From contig NZ_CAAFRZ010000108.1 in NCBI RefSeq assembly GCF_900765565.1, positions 1 to 12,816 on the forward strand: 12,816 nt of DNA. The letters are read 5' to 3'. Under the pieces are notes generated by a model, which worked only from the letters and a program-made list of their open reading frames with translations, was not told the origin of the DNA and did no database searches. This DNA comes from an uncultured Dialister sp. (lineage in GTDB: Bacteria > Bacillota > Negativicutes > Veillonellales > Dialisteraceae). Shown here one piece after another: positions 1 to 6,279 of this stretch. The position numbers and the translations under genes were made by a program. Position 1 is the first letter of the stretch; each line of letters begins with the position of its first letter.

Positions 1-402
1 CCAATGCCTTTTACGATGATGCTGGTGCTCTGTCAGCTGTAAGCTGATAGCGGTAAGCAGATAATTAATAATCCGCGGCCCTATATATTTTGTGCGCCGT
101 ATCTCCCCCCTGGCCGAAGGCCATTACCCTTGAGACACCTTGCCGAAGGCGTTACCCCTTAGCTACTTCAGTCTAAAGCCAACCAGTAGTTTGTGATATT
201 CGCTCTCTCGCAGATTCTGCCTCTTCGAGGCAGATCCATCCTGCGGCTTTGCCGCGCCCCTTCTCCAAGGGGCTGCATGGTCAGGGATTATCTCACATTG
301 GTCCAATGCCCTTTACGATGATGCTGGTGCTCTGTCAGCTGTAAGCTGATAGCGGTAAGCAAGAAACTAAATAATCCGCGGCGCCATATATTTTGTGCGC
401 CG
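1..402. repeat. Direct repeat pair (~100 bp, 302 bp apart) with intervening hairpins
   Basis: Bases 1-99 recur almost unchanged at 303-402: the first 58 bases differ at one position, then there is a short variable patch, then a shared GC-rich/AT-rich tail. Each copy contains a perfect palindrome (TCAGCT-GTA-AGCTGA). Each ends in a GC-rich inverted repeat around an ATATATTTTGT loop. In the second copy this is a perfect 7-bp stem (378-384 with 397-403); the first copy has lost the left arm. Between the copies lie a 29-bp-period imperfect repeat (GCCGAAGGC... at 113 and 142) and three back-to-back hairpins (217-233, 243-255, 256-273). No credible gene was found. The stretch looks like non-coding interspersed repeat DNA of unknown function. 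Confidence 0.85.
217..273. repeat. Cluster of three consecutive short hairpins
   Basis: Three perfect inverted repeats follow each other: CTGCCTC-TTC-GAGGCAG (217-233), GCGGC-TTT-GCCGC (243-255) and GCCCCTT-CTCC-AAGGGGC (256-273). None is followed by a T-run, so they are not obvious intrinsic terminators. The middle module recurs at 2943-2955 with a TTC loop, which makes this part of a dispersed module family rather than a one-off structure. Confidence 0.75.
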
Positions 403-430
403 CACCACCACTCCTAACTCCTCACTATCA

Positions 431-1021
431 TCATTTCTTCCACACCTTCATAGCCATCTGTGCCATTTTATCGTATCCCTTGCTGTTGGGATGGACGCCA
501 TCGGTGAACCAGCGGTCGTCAGCTGGTAAGCCCCGGCAAAAATCGATAGAAGGGATGCCCTCCTTTTCCGCCAGATTTCTCAAAAACGACGCGTATTCCT
601 GAAGGTCCTGCAGGTTTCTTTCATACACGTAGGATGCCTGCCATCCCGTTTCTATGCTGTTCTTCGTGGTTAAAGGAGGAATCCCCACCGTAAGGGGTAC
701 TTGTGAAGAAAGGCTCCGGATGCCGCGGGCTACGTCCCTTTCCAGCACGCTGAGCCGAAGGCCGTTCAGGATATCATTGGTTCCGGCCATGAAGAAGAAC
801 CCCTCCCCCTCCTCGGGATGGAAGGACGATGCAAAGAGGCTGTCAAGGATATCCACCGCCAGAGCCCCACATACCCCATGGTTGGTAAAAGAAATGGATT
901 TCATCCGCTTATCAAGAAGTTCTACCCATCCCTCGCCCTGCCTTACTCCGTAACCTTCGGTAAGGCTGTCACCAAAGCAGTGAATGGCGGAAATCTGATT
1001 CTGGTCCCATGCTTTTCCCAT
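431..1021 (-). CDS. SGNH/GDSL-family hydrolase (esterase or lipase-like)
   Basis: The 196-residue product has the full SGNH hydrolase signature. Block I is FGDSLTEG with the nucleophile Ser19, a Gly-containing block II follows near residues 49-52, block III is GTND (80-83) with the oxyanion-hole Asn82, and block V is DGVHPN (174-179) with Asp174 and His177. Family members cleave ester or thioester bonds in lipids, acylated sugars or peptides; the substrate here cannot be told. No signal peptide is visible, so it is probably cytoplasmic. I chose the ATG at 1021 because GAGGTGAT lies just upstream; an in-frame ATG at 1078 has no such site and would add 19 unlikely residues. It appears to be a single-gene unit: repeats lie downstream, and 389 bp without a gene lie upstream before pyrE. 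Confidence 0.88.
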   Translation of the reverse strand: MGKAWDQNQISAIHCFGDSLTEGYGVRQGEGWVELLDKRMKSISFTNHGVCGALAVDILDSLFASSFHPEEGEGFFFMAGTNDILNGLRLSVLERDVARGIRSLSSQVPLTVGIPPLTTKNSIETGWQASYVYERNLQDLQEYASFLRNLAEKEGIPSIDFCRGLPADDRWFTDGVHPNSKGYDKMAQMAMKVWKK

Positions 1022-1039
1022 ACATATCACCTCAGTTTT

Positions 1040-1048
1040 ATTGTAGCA
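1040..1048 (-). promoter_or_regulatory. Possible extended -10 promoter of the SGNH hydrolase
   Basis: The minus strand reads TGC-TACAAT, an extended -10 form, but no good -35 is seen 17 bp upstream. The predicted start of transcription would fall almost on the ribosome binding site at about 1026-1034, so the leader would be very short. Weak support. Confidence 0.25.
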
Positions 1049-1218
1049 TGGACCGGATAAAAAGAGGCTGGCTATCATGATGAATGGGGAATTCTCGCTG
1101 TCATCTTCCTGGATTCCTGTAAAGCTGACCGACCTGCTGCGCTTTATCGCTTTATAAGGATAAGAATAACAGTCTCTTCAAGCGTAGGCTGTAATACTTT
1201 CCTGGAAGCCCAAAACAA

Positions 1219-1263
1219 GGAAATACTGATTAATTTGCAGAGTCCGATTTAATCAGTACTTCC
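1219..1263. repeat. 15-bp near-perfect inverted repeat in a gene-free stretch
   Basis: The stretch 1022-1360 has no gene. Within it, GGAAATACTGATTAA (1219-1233) faces TTAATCAGTACTTCC (1249-1263) across a 15-base loop, with 14 of 15 positions complementary. No T-run follows closely on either strand. It could be an operator, an RNA hairpin or a remnant of a small repeat element. Confidence 0.7.
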
Positions 1264-1360
1264 CTGACCAGCTGCTATAGTTATGTATTTTTGAATATTC
1301 AAGTTGAATCGTCCTGCGATCCATATATAACAAGCATGAACCTGGAATATCTGACGCACC

Positions 1361-1402
1361 AAAAAGCCGTGAAAAATGACAACTCATTTCTCACGGCTTT
1401 TC
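1361..1402 (-). terminator. Rho-independent terminator of pyrF-pyrE
   Basis: Read on the minus strand, the pyrE stop is followed within about 10 bases by AAAAGCCGTGAGAAATGA, a short GTTG loop, its complement TCATTTTTCACGGC, and TTTTT. The long stem, tight loop and terminal U-run are typical of intrinsic termination. Confidence 0.9.
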
Positions 1403-1410
1403 TCATACCC

Positions 1411-1998
1411 TTATTTCAGATGGTGGCTTCCCCGTTCTGTAATCGGAACGCCTGCTTTACAAAGTGGGCATTCTTCCGGCTTGTAAGTCGGAACAGTGAG
1501 GTGGAGCAGCGGATATACTTTTTCCGGTGGTACGCCGAAATCTGCTTTGCCGCCGGAACGATCAACGAGAAGACCGATACCTACGATATCGCCCTTTGCC
1601 TTATTGACTACATCTACCACTTCTTTGATGGAGCCGCCGGTGGTGACGATATCTTCCACAATCAGCACCTTTTCACCGGGAGCAATTTTAAAGCCCCGAC
1701 GAAGGGTCATTTTTCCATTTTCCCGTTCTGTAAAAATAGAGCGAACACCGAGGAGACGGGCAGTCACCTGGGAAAGGATAATGCCGCCGGTTGCCGGTCC
1801 GATAACCGTTTCAATGCCCTTATCCTTGAAATGGTTGGCAAATTCCTGGCACAGTTTTTCCGTATATTCCGGATGCTGGAGAACATTGAATTTTTCTACA
1901 TACAGGGGGCTGTGAAGTCCGCTGGTGAGAAGGAAATGGCCTTCCAGAATTGCCTTGGTTTCTTTCAGTAAAGATTCAACTTCTTTTTCGTTCATCAT
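1411..1998 (-). CDS. pyrE: Orotate phosphoribosyltransferase
   Basis: PyrE joins orotate to PRPP to make OMP, the fifth step of UMP synthesis, in the cytoplasm. The PRPP-binding loop VLIVEDIVTTGGS is at residues 111-123, with type I phosphoribosyltransferase sequence around it (IGPATGG at 66-72; the flexible-loop region TERENGKMTLRRGF at 90-103). The 195-residue length is normal. The C-terminal extension with CPLC (177-180) and GVPITERGS matches, from memory, the Thermus-type subgroup of PyrE rather than the E. coli type. The start ATG overlaps the pyrF stop in an ATGA, with AAGGAG six bases upstream; a second ATG directly after it is also possible. The gene is translationally coupled to pyrF, whose product PyrF uses OMP. 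Confidence 0.95.
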   Translation of the reverse strand: MMNEKEVESLLKETKAILEGHFLLTSGLHSPLYVEKFNVLQHPEYTEKLCQEFANHFKDKGIETVIGPATGGIILSQVTARLLGVRSIFTERENGKMTLRRGFKIAPGEKVLIVEDIVTTGGSIKEVVDVVNKAKGDIVGIGLLVDRSGGKADFGVPPEKVYPLLHLTVPTYKPEECPLCKAGVPITERGSHHLK

Positions 1999-2735
1999 GC
2001 ATTCTCCTTAATTTCCTTTAAAATAAGCCGTGCTGCTGCACAGGGATCAATGGCCTGGGTAATAGGCCGACCGATAACGAGCATGGAAGCGCCATCTTTA
2101 AATGCTTCCGATGGTGTAGCAATACGCTTCTGGTCATCGGTCTGGGCAAAGGCAGGGCGGATACCGGGTGTCACAATCAGAAAATCATCTCCCGCCATCT
2201 TACGAATGGATGAAGCTTCCCGTGGGGAAGCTACTACCCCATCCACACCGGATTCTTTGGCCAGTTCCGCCAATTCCAGCACATGGTCCTGGATAGGCAG
2301 ATGGCCGCCTACTTCCTGCCATCCCTGGTCATCGAAACTGGTGAGCACAGTGACTGCCAGGATCTTAGGCCGTTCTACGCCCAGTTCTTCCGCCGTAATC
2401 CTTGCATACCTGGCTGCTGCCTGCATCATGGCCCTGCCACCGCCGGCATGGACAGTAATGAGATTGACGCCGAGCCTGGTCACTGAAGCCACGCTGTGTC
2501 CCACAGTATTGGGAATGTCATGGAGCTTCAGGTCAAGAAAAACCTTTTTCCCATGTTCCTTCAGATAATGGATGGTTTCGCTGCCGGCACTGTAATACAG
2601 TTCCATTCCTACCTTGTAATAGGAAATCAGGTCCCCCAATTCATCCACCAGGGCCTTCATTTTTTCAAAAGAATCCACATCCAGTGCCACAATCAGACGA
2701 TCATCAGCTGTGTAGACTTCCTCTTTGTCTTCCAT
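1995..2735 (-). CDS. pyrF: Orotidine 5'-phosphate decarboxylase
   Basis: PyrF decarboxylates OMP to UMP, the last step of the de novo pathway. The family signature FLDLKLHDIPNTV is at residues 66-78, containing Asp68, Lys70 and Asp73 of the catalytic charge network; Lys41 in YYKVG and the ALDVD strand (17-21) supply the rest. PGIR and VIGRPI near the C-terminus form the phosphate-binding part of the barrel. At 246 residues it is full length, with a slightly long N-terminus. The ATG is preceded by AAGGGAGAG. It is the first gene of a two-gene unit with pyrE; other pyr genes are not in the window. Confidence 0.96.
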   Translation of the reverse strand: MEDKEEVYTADDRLIVALDVDSFEKMKALVDELGDLISYYKVGMELYYSAGSETIHYLKEHGKKVFLDLKLHDIPNTVGHSVASVTRLGVNLITVHAGGGRAMMQAAARYARITAEELGVERPKILAVTVLTSFDDQGWQEVGGHLPIQDHVLELAELAKESGVDGVVASPREASSIRKMAGDDFLIVTPGIRPAFAQTDDQKRIATPSEAFKDGASMLVIGRPITQAIDPCAAARLILKEIKENA

Positions 2736-2771
2736 TCACGCTCTCCCTTCATGAATACATACTTCTCGAAT

Positions 2772-2780
2772 ATTATACCA
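2772..2780 (-). promoter_or_regulatory. Extended -10 promoter for pyrF-pyrE
   Basis: The minus strand reads TGG-TATAAT, a consensus extended -10, about 36 bases before the pyrF ATG. The -35 region is poor, which is common for extended -10 promoters. The leader is too short to hold a PyrR-type attenuator. Confidence 0.55.
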
Positions 2781-2843
2781 TTTCAGGCCGCCTGTGGCGA
2801 GATTTGAATGGCTGACTTGTGAATGTATCACCCAATTCGGTGG

Positions 2844-2955
2844 ATGGGGCTAAAGGTGGTGGGTGAACGTCGCTTCGCTCGTTCACCGGGTGGTGGCTTC
2901 AACATCGCTTCGCTCGTTGAAGCGGGGTCATGAGGTGGATCTGCGGCTTCGCCGC
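2844..2955. repeat. Interspersed repeat element with paired hairpins (copy 1)
   Basis: The gene-free stretch 2781-3080 holds an element starting ATGGGGCTAAAGG, followed by two hairpins with the same loop core (TCGCTTCGCTC) but different arms: GTGAACG/CGTTCAC (2863-2886) and CTTCAAC/GTTGAAG (2897-2922). They are separated by CGGGTGGTGG. A third small hairpin, GCGGC-TTC-GCCGC (2943-2955), follows. A diverged copy lies at 8028-8105. No gene is credible here. Confidence 0.8.
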
Positions 2956-3082
2956 TGTTCATAATCAGCCGACTCAGGCGGCGTTACATAAGGTTTCCCT
3001 TCCTTTTAAGCGCAGCGATGCCCGACCCACAACCCTTATGAACCCTTCGCACGTTTGGGCCCGTATCATCTCCGGAACGCAC

Positions 3083-3113
3083 AAAAGGCCGCGAAGAATC
3101 ATTCTTCACGGCC
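3083..3113 (-). terminator. Rho-independent terminator of the envelope cluster
   Basis: On the minus strand, GGCCGTGAAGAAT and ATTCTTCGCGGCC form a 13-bp stem with one G-U pair, followed by TTTTGT. It begins a few bases after the stop codon of the 3120-4052 gene, at the end of the three-gene cluster. Confidence 0.9.
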
Positions 3114-3119
3114 ATTTCT

Positions 3120-4052
3120 TTACTTTCCTGCCTGGGTGGCAGCTTCTTTGATCATATGAAGGGTAACGGAATTGAAATCCACCGGCGTATCCAGTGCTTT
3201 CACTTCCTTGAAGCCTACCCCCAGTTTTCCGGTATAGTAGGCAGTGACTTCGCCCTTTGTATTAATCTTAACAGCATAAATGGTCTTGTCGTCTCCAAGA
3301 CCCACGAGGCGGAACGCGCCGGGTGGGGAAATGACGCGCCAGGAGCTGTCATCTCCATTAAAGGTGTAGAGAATGCCCTTCTGGCTGTCATCATAGAAGA
3401 GACGGTCCTTATCATAGTACACCGCAATCTTACCAATATGGGAGGTCTGCACGTAAATACGGCGGGTATCATAGTTCGCATCGGTACGATAGATACGGTA
3501 GAGCCCCTTGCCCACTTCCATCTTCATATACACCGCATTGGTAGCGGTGGAATAGGCCACATCCACGATTTTTGCATTTCTCGGGAGGTCCCGGATAGGC
3601 GCATCGGACTCGTGGGTGGTGCCATCCGGATTGTACCGGGCCAGGGTCACATCCCACCGTCCACCGCTCCAGTGGATCGGATAAAGGGCCATGAGTGCCA
3701 AGTTCCGGTCAGGCATCCATTCGAAGAAGGATACGCCCTGGTTCTTCAGGTCTACCTTCTGGGGGTTATTCAGGTCATCGGCCTTGTAAATAGTAACGCT
3801 GTCCTGGGTCACATCAGCCATGTATTTGAAATCATGGGAATAATAGGCTTTTCCTTTGACACTGACCTTAGCATACAGTTTCTTGCCCTCTTTTTCTGCC
3901 GCTTCTGCCACCTTGTCCTTGACGTCGGACATATCATAGTCCCCACTGGACAAAGGGGCAAAGAGGACACGGTCCATGTAAAGATAGGCTCCTGCCTGGA
4001 CACCGATGCCCAAGATAAAGCAGAATGCCAGCTGGCATAACTTCTTATTCAA
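3120..4052 (-). CDS. Exported or membrane-anchored protein of unknown family, possible beta-propeller
   Basis: I do not recognise this 310-residue protein. Residues 5-26 are a hydrophobic segment after MNKK, so it is probably exported or anchored with the bulk outside the cytoplasm. Residues 40-60 are charged and probably helical (DVKDKVAEAAEKEGKKLY). The rest is rich in short beta-strand units of the form hydrophobic strand, turn, Y/V-rich strand (for example 161-179, 206-220, 248-270), which suggests a WD40- or NHL-like propeller; this is inference. It starts at TTG (4052) with AAGGAGG five bases upstream; no better ATG exists. It lies 10 bp downstream of the phosphodiester glycosidase-like gene and is surely cotranscribed, so a role alongside that enzyme is likely. 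The product is not a lipoprotein: no lipobox is seen. Confidence 0.82.
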   Translation of the reverse strand: MNKKLCQLAFCFILGIGVQAGAYLYMDRVLFAPLSSGDYDMSDVKDKVAEAAEKEGKKLYAKVSVKGKAYYSHDFKYMADVTQDSVTIYKADDLNNPQKVDLKNQGVSFFEWMPDRNLALMALYPIHWSGGRWDVTLARYNPDGTTHESDAPIRDLPRNAKIVDVAYSTATNAVYMKMEVGKGLYRIYRTDANYDTRRIYVQTSHIGKIAVYYDKDRLFYDDSQKGILYTFNGDDSSWRVISPPGAFRLVGLGDDKTIYAVKINTKGEVTAYYTGKLGVGFKEVKALDTPVDFNSVTLHMIKEAATQAGK

Positions 4053-4062
4053 CCTGTCCTCC

Positions 4063-5010
4063 TTATTTCACGATAAAAGCAGTAGGTATCATACGCTCGC
4101 CCAGAAGGTCTGCCGGTTTGTTTACGACTTTACCGTTATAGTACAGGGTCGTGGAAGAACCGCCATCCAGGTTGGCCGCAATGTAAGCACCGTTTTCATA
4201 AAGAATATTTTGGGAATCCACCAGGGTGGCGCCGATACTGTATCCCGGCTGCCGGCCATCGATAACGAGGAAGAGAATGGTACCATCTTTCTTCTGTCCA
4301 ATGGCGGAACGGGGCGAAATTCCCCATCCACCGTCACCGCTTTTGATGACCTTTTCCCCGTTGATAATGAGAGGCGGTCCAAAGGTCAGACCTTCCACAG
4401 CGCCAAGGTCCCGGAGCTGTTTCTTATTATAATGGCCGGCTATGAGGTTTCCGCTCTTCGTCATACCTACGAAGTCTACCTTTTCATTATCGTCCACCTG
4501 CTGTCCCAGGAGGTATTTCCCGCCATGAAGAATAAATCCATAAGGCAGGCGGCCGGTCCCGGTGCCATTGGGGTCATAGAAACCACCGCCATTAATGGCT
4601 GCCACGGCATTGTTCTTTTTCGCAATGTTACTTGTGGTATCCCCTTTTTCATTAATGTCTTCCGCCGTGGCCACCTGCACCCGGGTAGGATTCGGGATTT
4701 CCAGGAGATATCCCACGAACCGGGATGTTTCGATTTTCTTCAGGGTCAGGGAAGAATCTGTCCGAGGCTTGAAGGAAAACATCTTCTGGGTGTCCGTTGT
4801 CGTTACAACGCCGAGAATCTTATTCAGCTCATCCTGGGAGTAGAGCCAGGTAATGTACTGGGGATGGCGGGACCGCATAATGGCGCCCACCACCGCTCTC
4901 TTCAGGTTGCCGAACGGCCCGAACAGAACCACAATGGGTGACGTAATGATGAAGAATATGAGCGTCATCAGTATGAACTTAAATATAAAGCTGTGAAATA
5001 TGCGTTTCAT
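4063..5010 (-). CDS. Phosphodiester glycosidase-family membrane protein (NAGPA domain)
   Basis: The 315-residue protein has one N-terminal membrane segment (about 11-31) and then a domain with the features of the NAGPA/phosphodiester glycosidase family: AAINGGGFYD (137-146), GPPLI (211-215), SPRSAIGQ (232-239), LFLVIDGR (246-253), NLDGGSSTTL (280-289) and IPTAF (308-312). Characterised relatives remove GlcNAc from phosphodiester-linked sugars; bacterial members are often tied to exopolysaccharide or wall glycan turnover. The catalytic domain would face outward. The ATG has AGGAGC upstream. It lies 59 bp after the deacetylase gene and 10 bp before the unknown exported protein, so the three probably share an mRNA. 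The substrate is unknown. Confidence 0.88.
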   Translation of the reverse strand: MKRIFHSFIFKFILMTLIFFIITSPIVVLFGPFGNLKRAVVGAIMRSRHPQYITWLYSQDELNKILGVVTTTDTQKMFSFKPRTDSSLTLKKIETSRFVGYLLEIPNPTRVQVATAEDINEKGDTTSNIAKKNNAVAAINGGGFYDPNGTGTGRLPYGFILHGGKYLLGQQVDDNEKVDFVGMTKSGNLIAGHYNKKQLRDLGAVEGLTFGPPLIINGEKVIKSGDGGWGISPRSAIGQKKDGTILFLVIDGRQPGYSIGATLVDSQNILYENGAYIAANLDGGSSTTLYYNGKVVNKPADLLGERMIPTAFIVK

Positions 5011-5040
5011 TCGTGCTCCTAATAAAAACCGAAGTTCCCG

Positions 5041-5078
5041 GCATCTGTCCGGTCAGGACGGATGCCCTGTCAGACCGG
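5041..5078 (-). promoter_or_regulatory. Overlapping alternative hairpins between deacetylase and glycosidase genes
   Basis: Two mutually exclusive inverted repeats share bases here. GCATCTGTCC (5041-5050) pairs with GGACGGATGC (5056-5065) around GGTCA, with one G-U pair. CCGGTC (5049-5054) pairs with GACCGG (5073-5078). On the minus strand the first is followed 12 bases later by TTTTT, then by the ribosome site of the glycosidase-like gene. This could tune expression within the operon, or merely be a processing or repeat structure. Confidence 0.45.
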
Positions 5079-5963
5079 CGTATAATTATCTTTGTTCAGC
5101 CTTTCAGAGAACCGGGCCAGGGAAATATCATTTCCGATATATACCCGTTTCAGCTCGTATGGGTAACTGCCTACATGAACCCTGCCGGCATCGGTGGTAA
5201 CAGCCATTTTAATGCCTGCTTTCTTGGCAATGGCCACCACTTCATCATCGTAGTCACCATAGGGGTATGCCAGCCAGGGGTTATCGATACCCAGATGGTA
5301 CTTCAGGGCCTGGTTGGCTTCCACAATTTCCTTCTCCTTCTCCTTGGCCGTGGCCAGGTTATGGAGTTTCGGGTGGGACAGGGTATGGTTGGCAATGGTC
5401 ACGGTGTGGCTGTCAGCCATTTCCTTCAGCTGGTCCCAGGTCATCCGGTTATAGGGCTTGCCCACATCATCGGTAATGAGGAACAGAGTCCAGGGGTATC
5501 CGTATTCCTTCATCAGGGGATACACAATGGTGTAGCTGTCCAGATAGCCATCATCAAAGGTGATACACACCGGCTTCTCCGGAAGCGGGGCACCCTTGGT
5601 CACATAATCATAGAGTTCCTGCATGGTAATGGGATGGTATCCGTGGTCCCGAAGATAATTCATCTGGATGCGAAGGTTAGCCTCCGTCATAATGGCTGCA
5701 TTACCCTGTTCATTACCAATCATGTGGTACATAAGGACAGATACACCCTCCGGCACACTGTAAGGCACGCCGGGATCCCGGTGCACTACAGCCACTCCTG
5801 GTTTCAGCGCCGTCTGGGATGCAGCAGGCTGGGAAGAGGCTGCGGAAGAACCGCCTGAAGCTCCGCCATTACTGCAGCCTGCCACTCCCAGGATGGAAAG
5901 GGACACCAGGGAAACAGCAGCCAGAACAGCCGCTTTTCTCCAATATTTTGACAACGATTTCAC
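5070..5963 (-). CDS. Polysaccharide deacetylase lipoprotein
   Basis: The 297-residue product starts with a lipoprotein signal: basic residues, a hydrophobic run (11-28), and lipobox VAGC with Cys30. A low-complexity Ser/Gly/Ala linker (31-52) follows. The NodB-type domain shows LMYHMIG (77-83), TFDDGY (135-140) with Asp137/Asp138, NHTLSHP (192-198) with His193 and His197 as metal ligands, and AYPYG (232-236). Such enzymes remove acetyl groups from amino sugars in exopolysaccharide or wall glycan; the LMYH start resembles the PgaB/IcaB group, but the substrate is not determined. Translation starts at GTG (5963) with AAGGAG nine bases upstream. It is the first gene of the minus-strand cluster and diverges from the amidase gene. 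Confidence 0.92.
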   Translation of the reverse strand: MKSLSKYWRKAAVLAAVSLVSLSILGVAGCSNGGASGGSSAASSQPAASQTALKPGVAVVHRDPGVPYSVPEGVSVLMYHMIGNEQGNAAIMTEANLRIQMNYLRDHGYHPITMQELYDYVTKGAPLPEKPVCITFDDGYLDSYTIVYPLMKEYGYPWTLFLITDDVGKPYNRMTWDQLKEMADSHTVTIANHTLSHPKLHNLATAKEKEKEIVEANQALKYHLGIDNPWLAYPYGDYDDEVVAIAKKAGIKMAVTTDAGRVHVGSYPYELKRVYIGNDISLARFSERLNKDNYTPV

Positions 5964-6004
5964 TTAAAAAAACTCCTTCTTGCAAAAGTCCATAATTCCT
6001 CATT

Positions 6005-6033
6005 TTGACAATATGTAATTATTTTACTACTAT
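6005..6033 (+). promoter_or_regulatory. Near-consensus promoter facing the amidase gene
   Basis: TTGACA (6005-6010), a 17-bp spacer and TACTAT (6028-6033) make a near-consensus housekeeping-type promoter. It would give a leader of about 240 bases before the amidase start at 6280, including the 6104-6125 hairpin. Two closer -10-like sequences, TGATATAAT (6206-6214) and TATAAT (6249-6254), could be used instead or in addition, but lack good -35 elements. Confidence 0.55.
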
Positions 6034-6055
6034 TTTCTCTCTTTTGCTACTATTT
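6022..6055. repeat. 14-bp direct repeat with 20-bp period overlapping a promoter
   Basis: TTTTACTACTATTT (6022-6035) recurs as TTTTGCTACTATTT (6042-6055), with one difference, exactly 20 bp later. The first unit covers the -10 hexamer of the amidase-facing promoter. Spacing of two helical turns suits a dimeric or tandem-binding regulator; the divergent control region between the two envelope operons is a plausible place for one. Confidence 0.6.
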
Positions 6056-6103
6056 GCAAAAAATAGAGGTCCCACTGCATCAATGTATTGGTACAGATTG
6101 AGG

Positions 6104-6125
6104 CAGCCTGCCGACAGGCAGGCTG
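6104..6125. repeat. Perfect 9-bp hairpin in the amidase leader region
   Basis: CAGCCTGCC (6104-6112) and GGCAGGCTG (6117-6125) flank a GACA loop. There is no T-run on either side, so it is not a standard terminator. It may be an operator, an mRNA-stabilising hairpin or a repeat module. Confidence 0.75.
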
Positions 6126-6279
6126 TTCATAGGCCACAGGATTTTTCGAATTCTCAGCGTACATTTATAATTATCACTCCCATCCTCTCCCTACCCATTC
6201 TTTCGTGATATAATAATAGATACCCGATTTTGCATTGGAATACTCATATATAATGTAAGAAATGAAGAAAGGACGCTCT

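Noticed and set aside
1..430. CRISPR array
   Set aside because: The repeats are too few, unequal in length and spaced 302 bp apart, with no uniform spacers and no cas gene nearby.
1291..1971. 226-codon plus-strand frame opposite pyrE
   Set aside because: It runs antisense through pyrE and its terminator and has no start signal or domain.
2781..3080. tRNA or riboswitch in the pyrF upstream stretch
   Set aside because: The hairpins do not form a cloverleaf or a known riboswitch core, and the region lies upstream of the pyrF promoter rather than in its leader.
3156..4941. Long plus-strand open frames (3156-4040 and 4006-4941) opposite the envelope cluster
   Set aside because: They mirror the codon pattern of the minus-strand genes, lack ribosome sites and recognisable domains, and would run against a terminator-closed operon.
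5013..5858. 281-codon plus-strand frame opposite the deacetylase
   Set aside because: It is antisense to a gene with complete NodB motifs and a lipobox; its own translation is His/Gly-rich without domain features.
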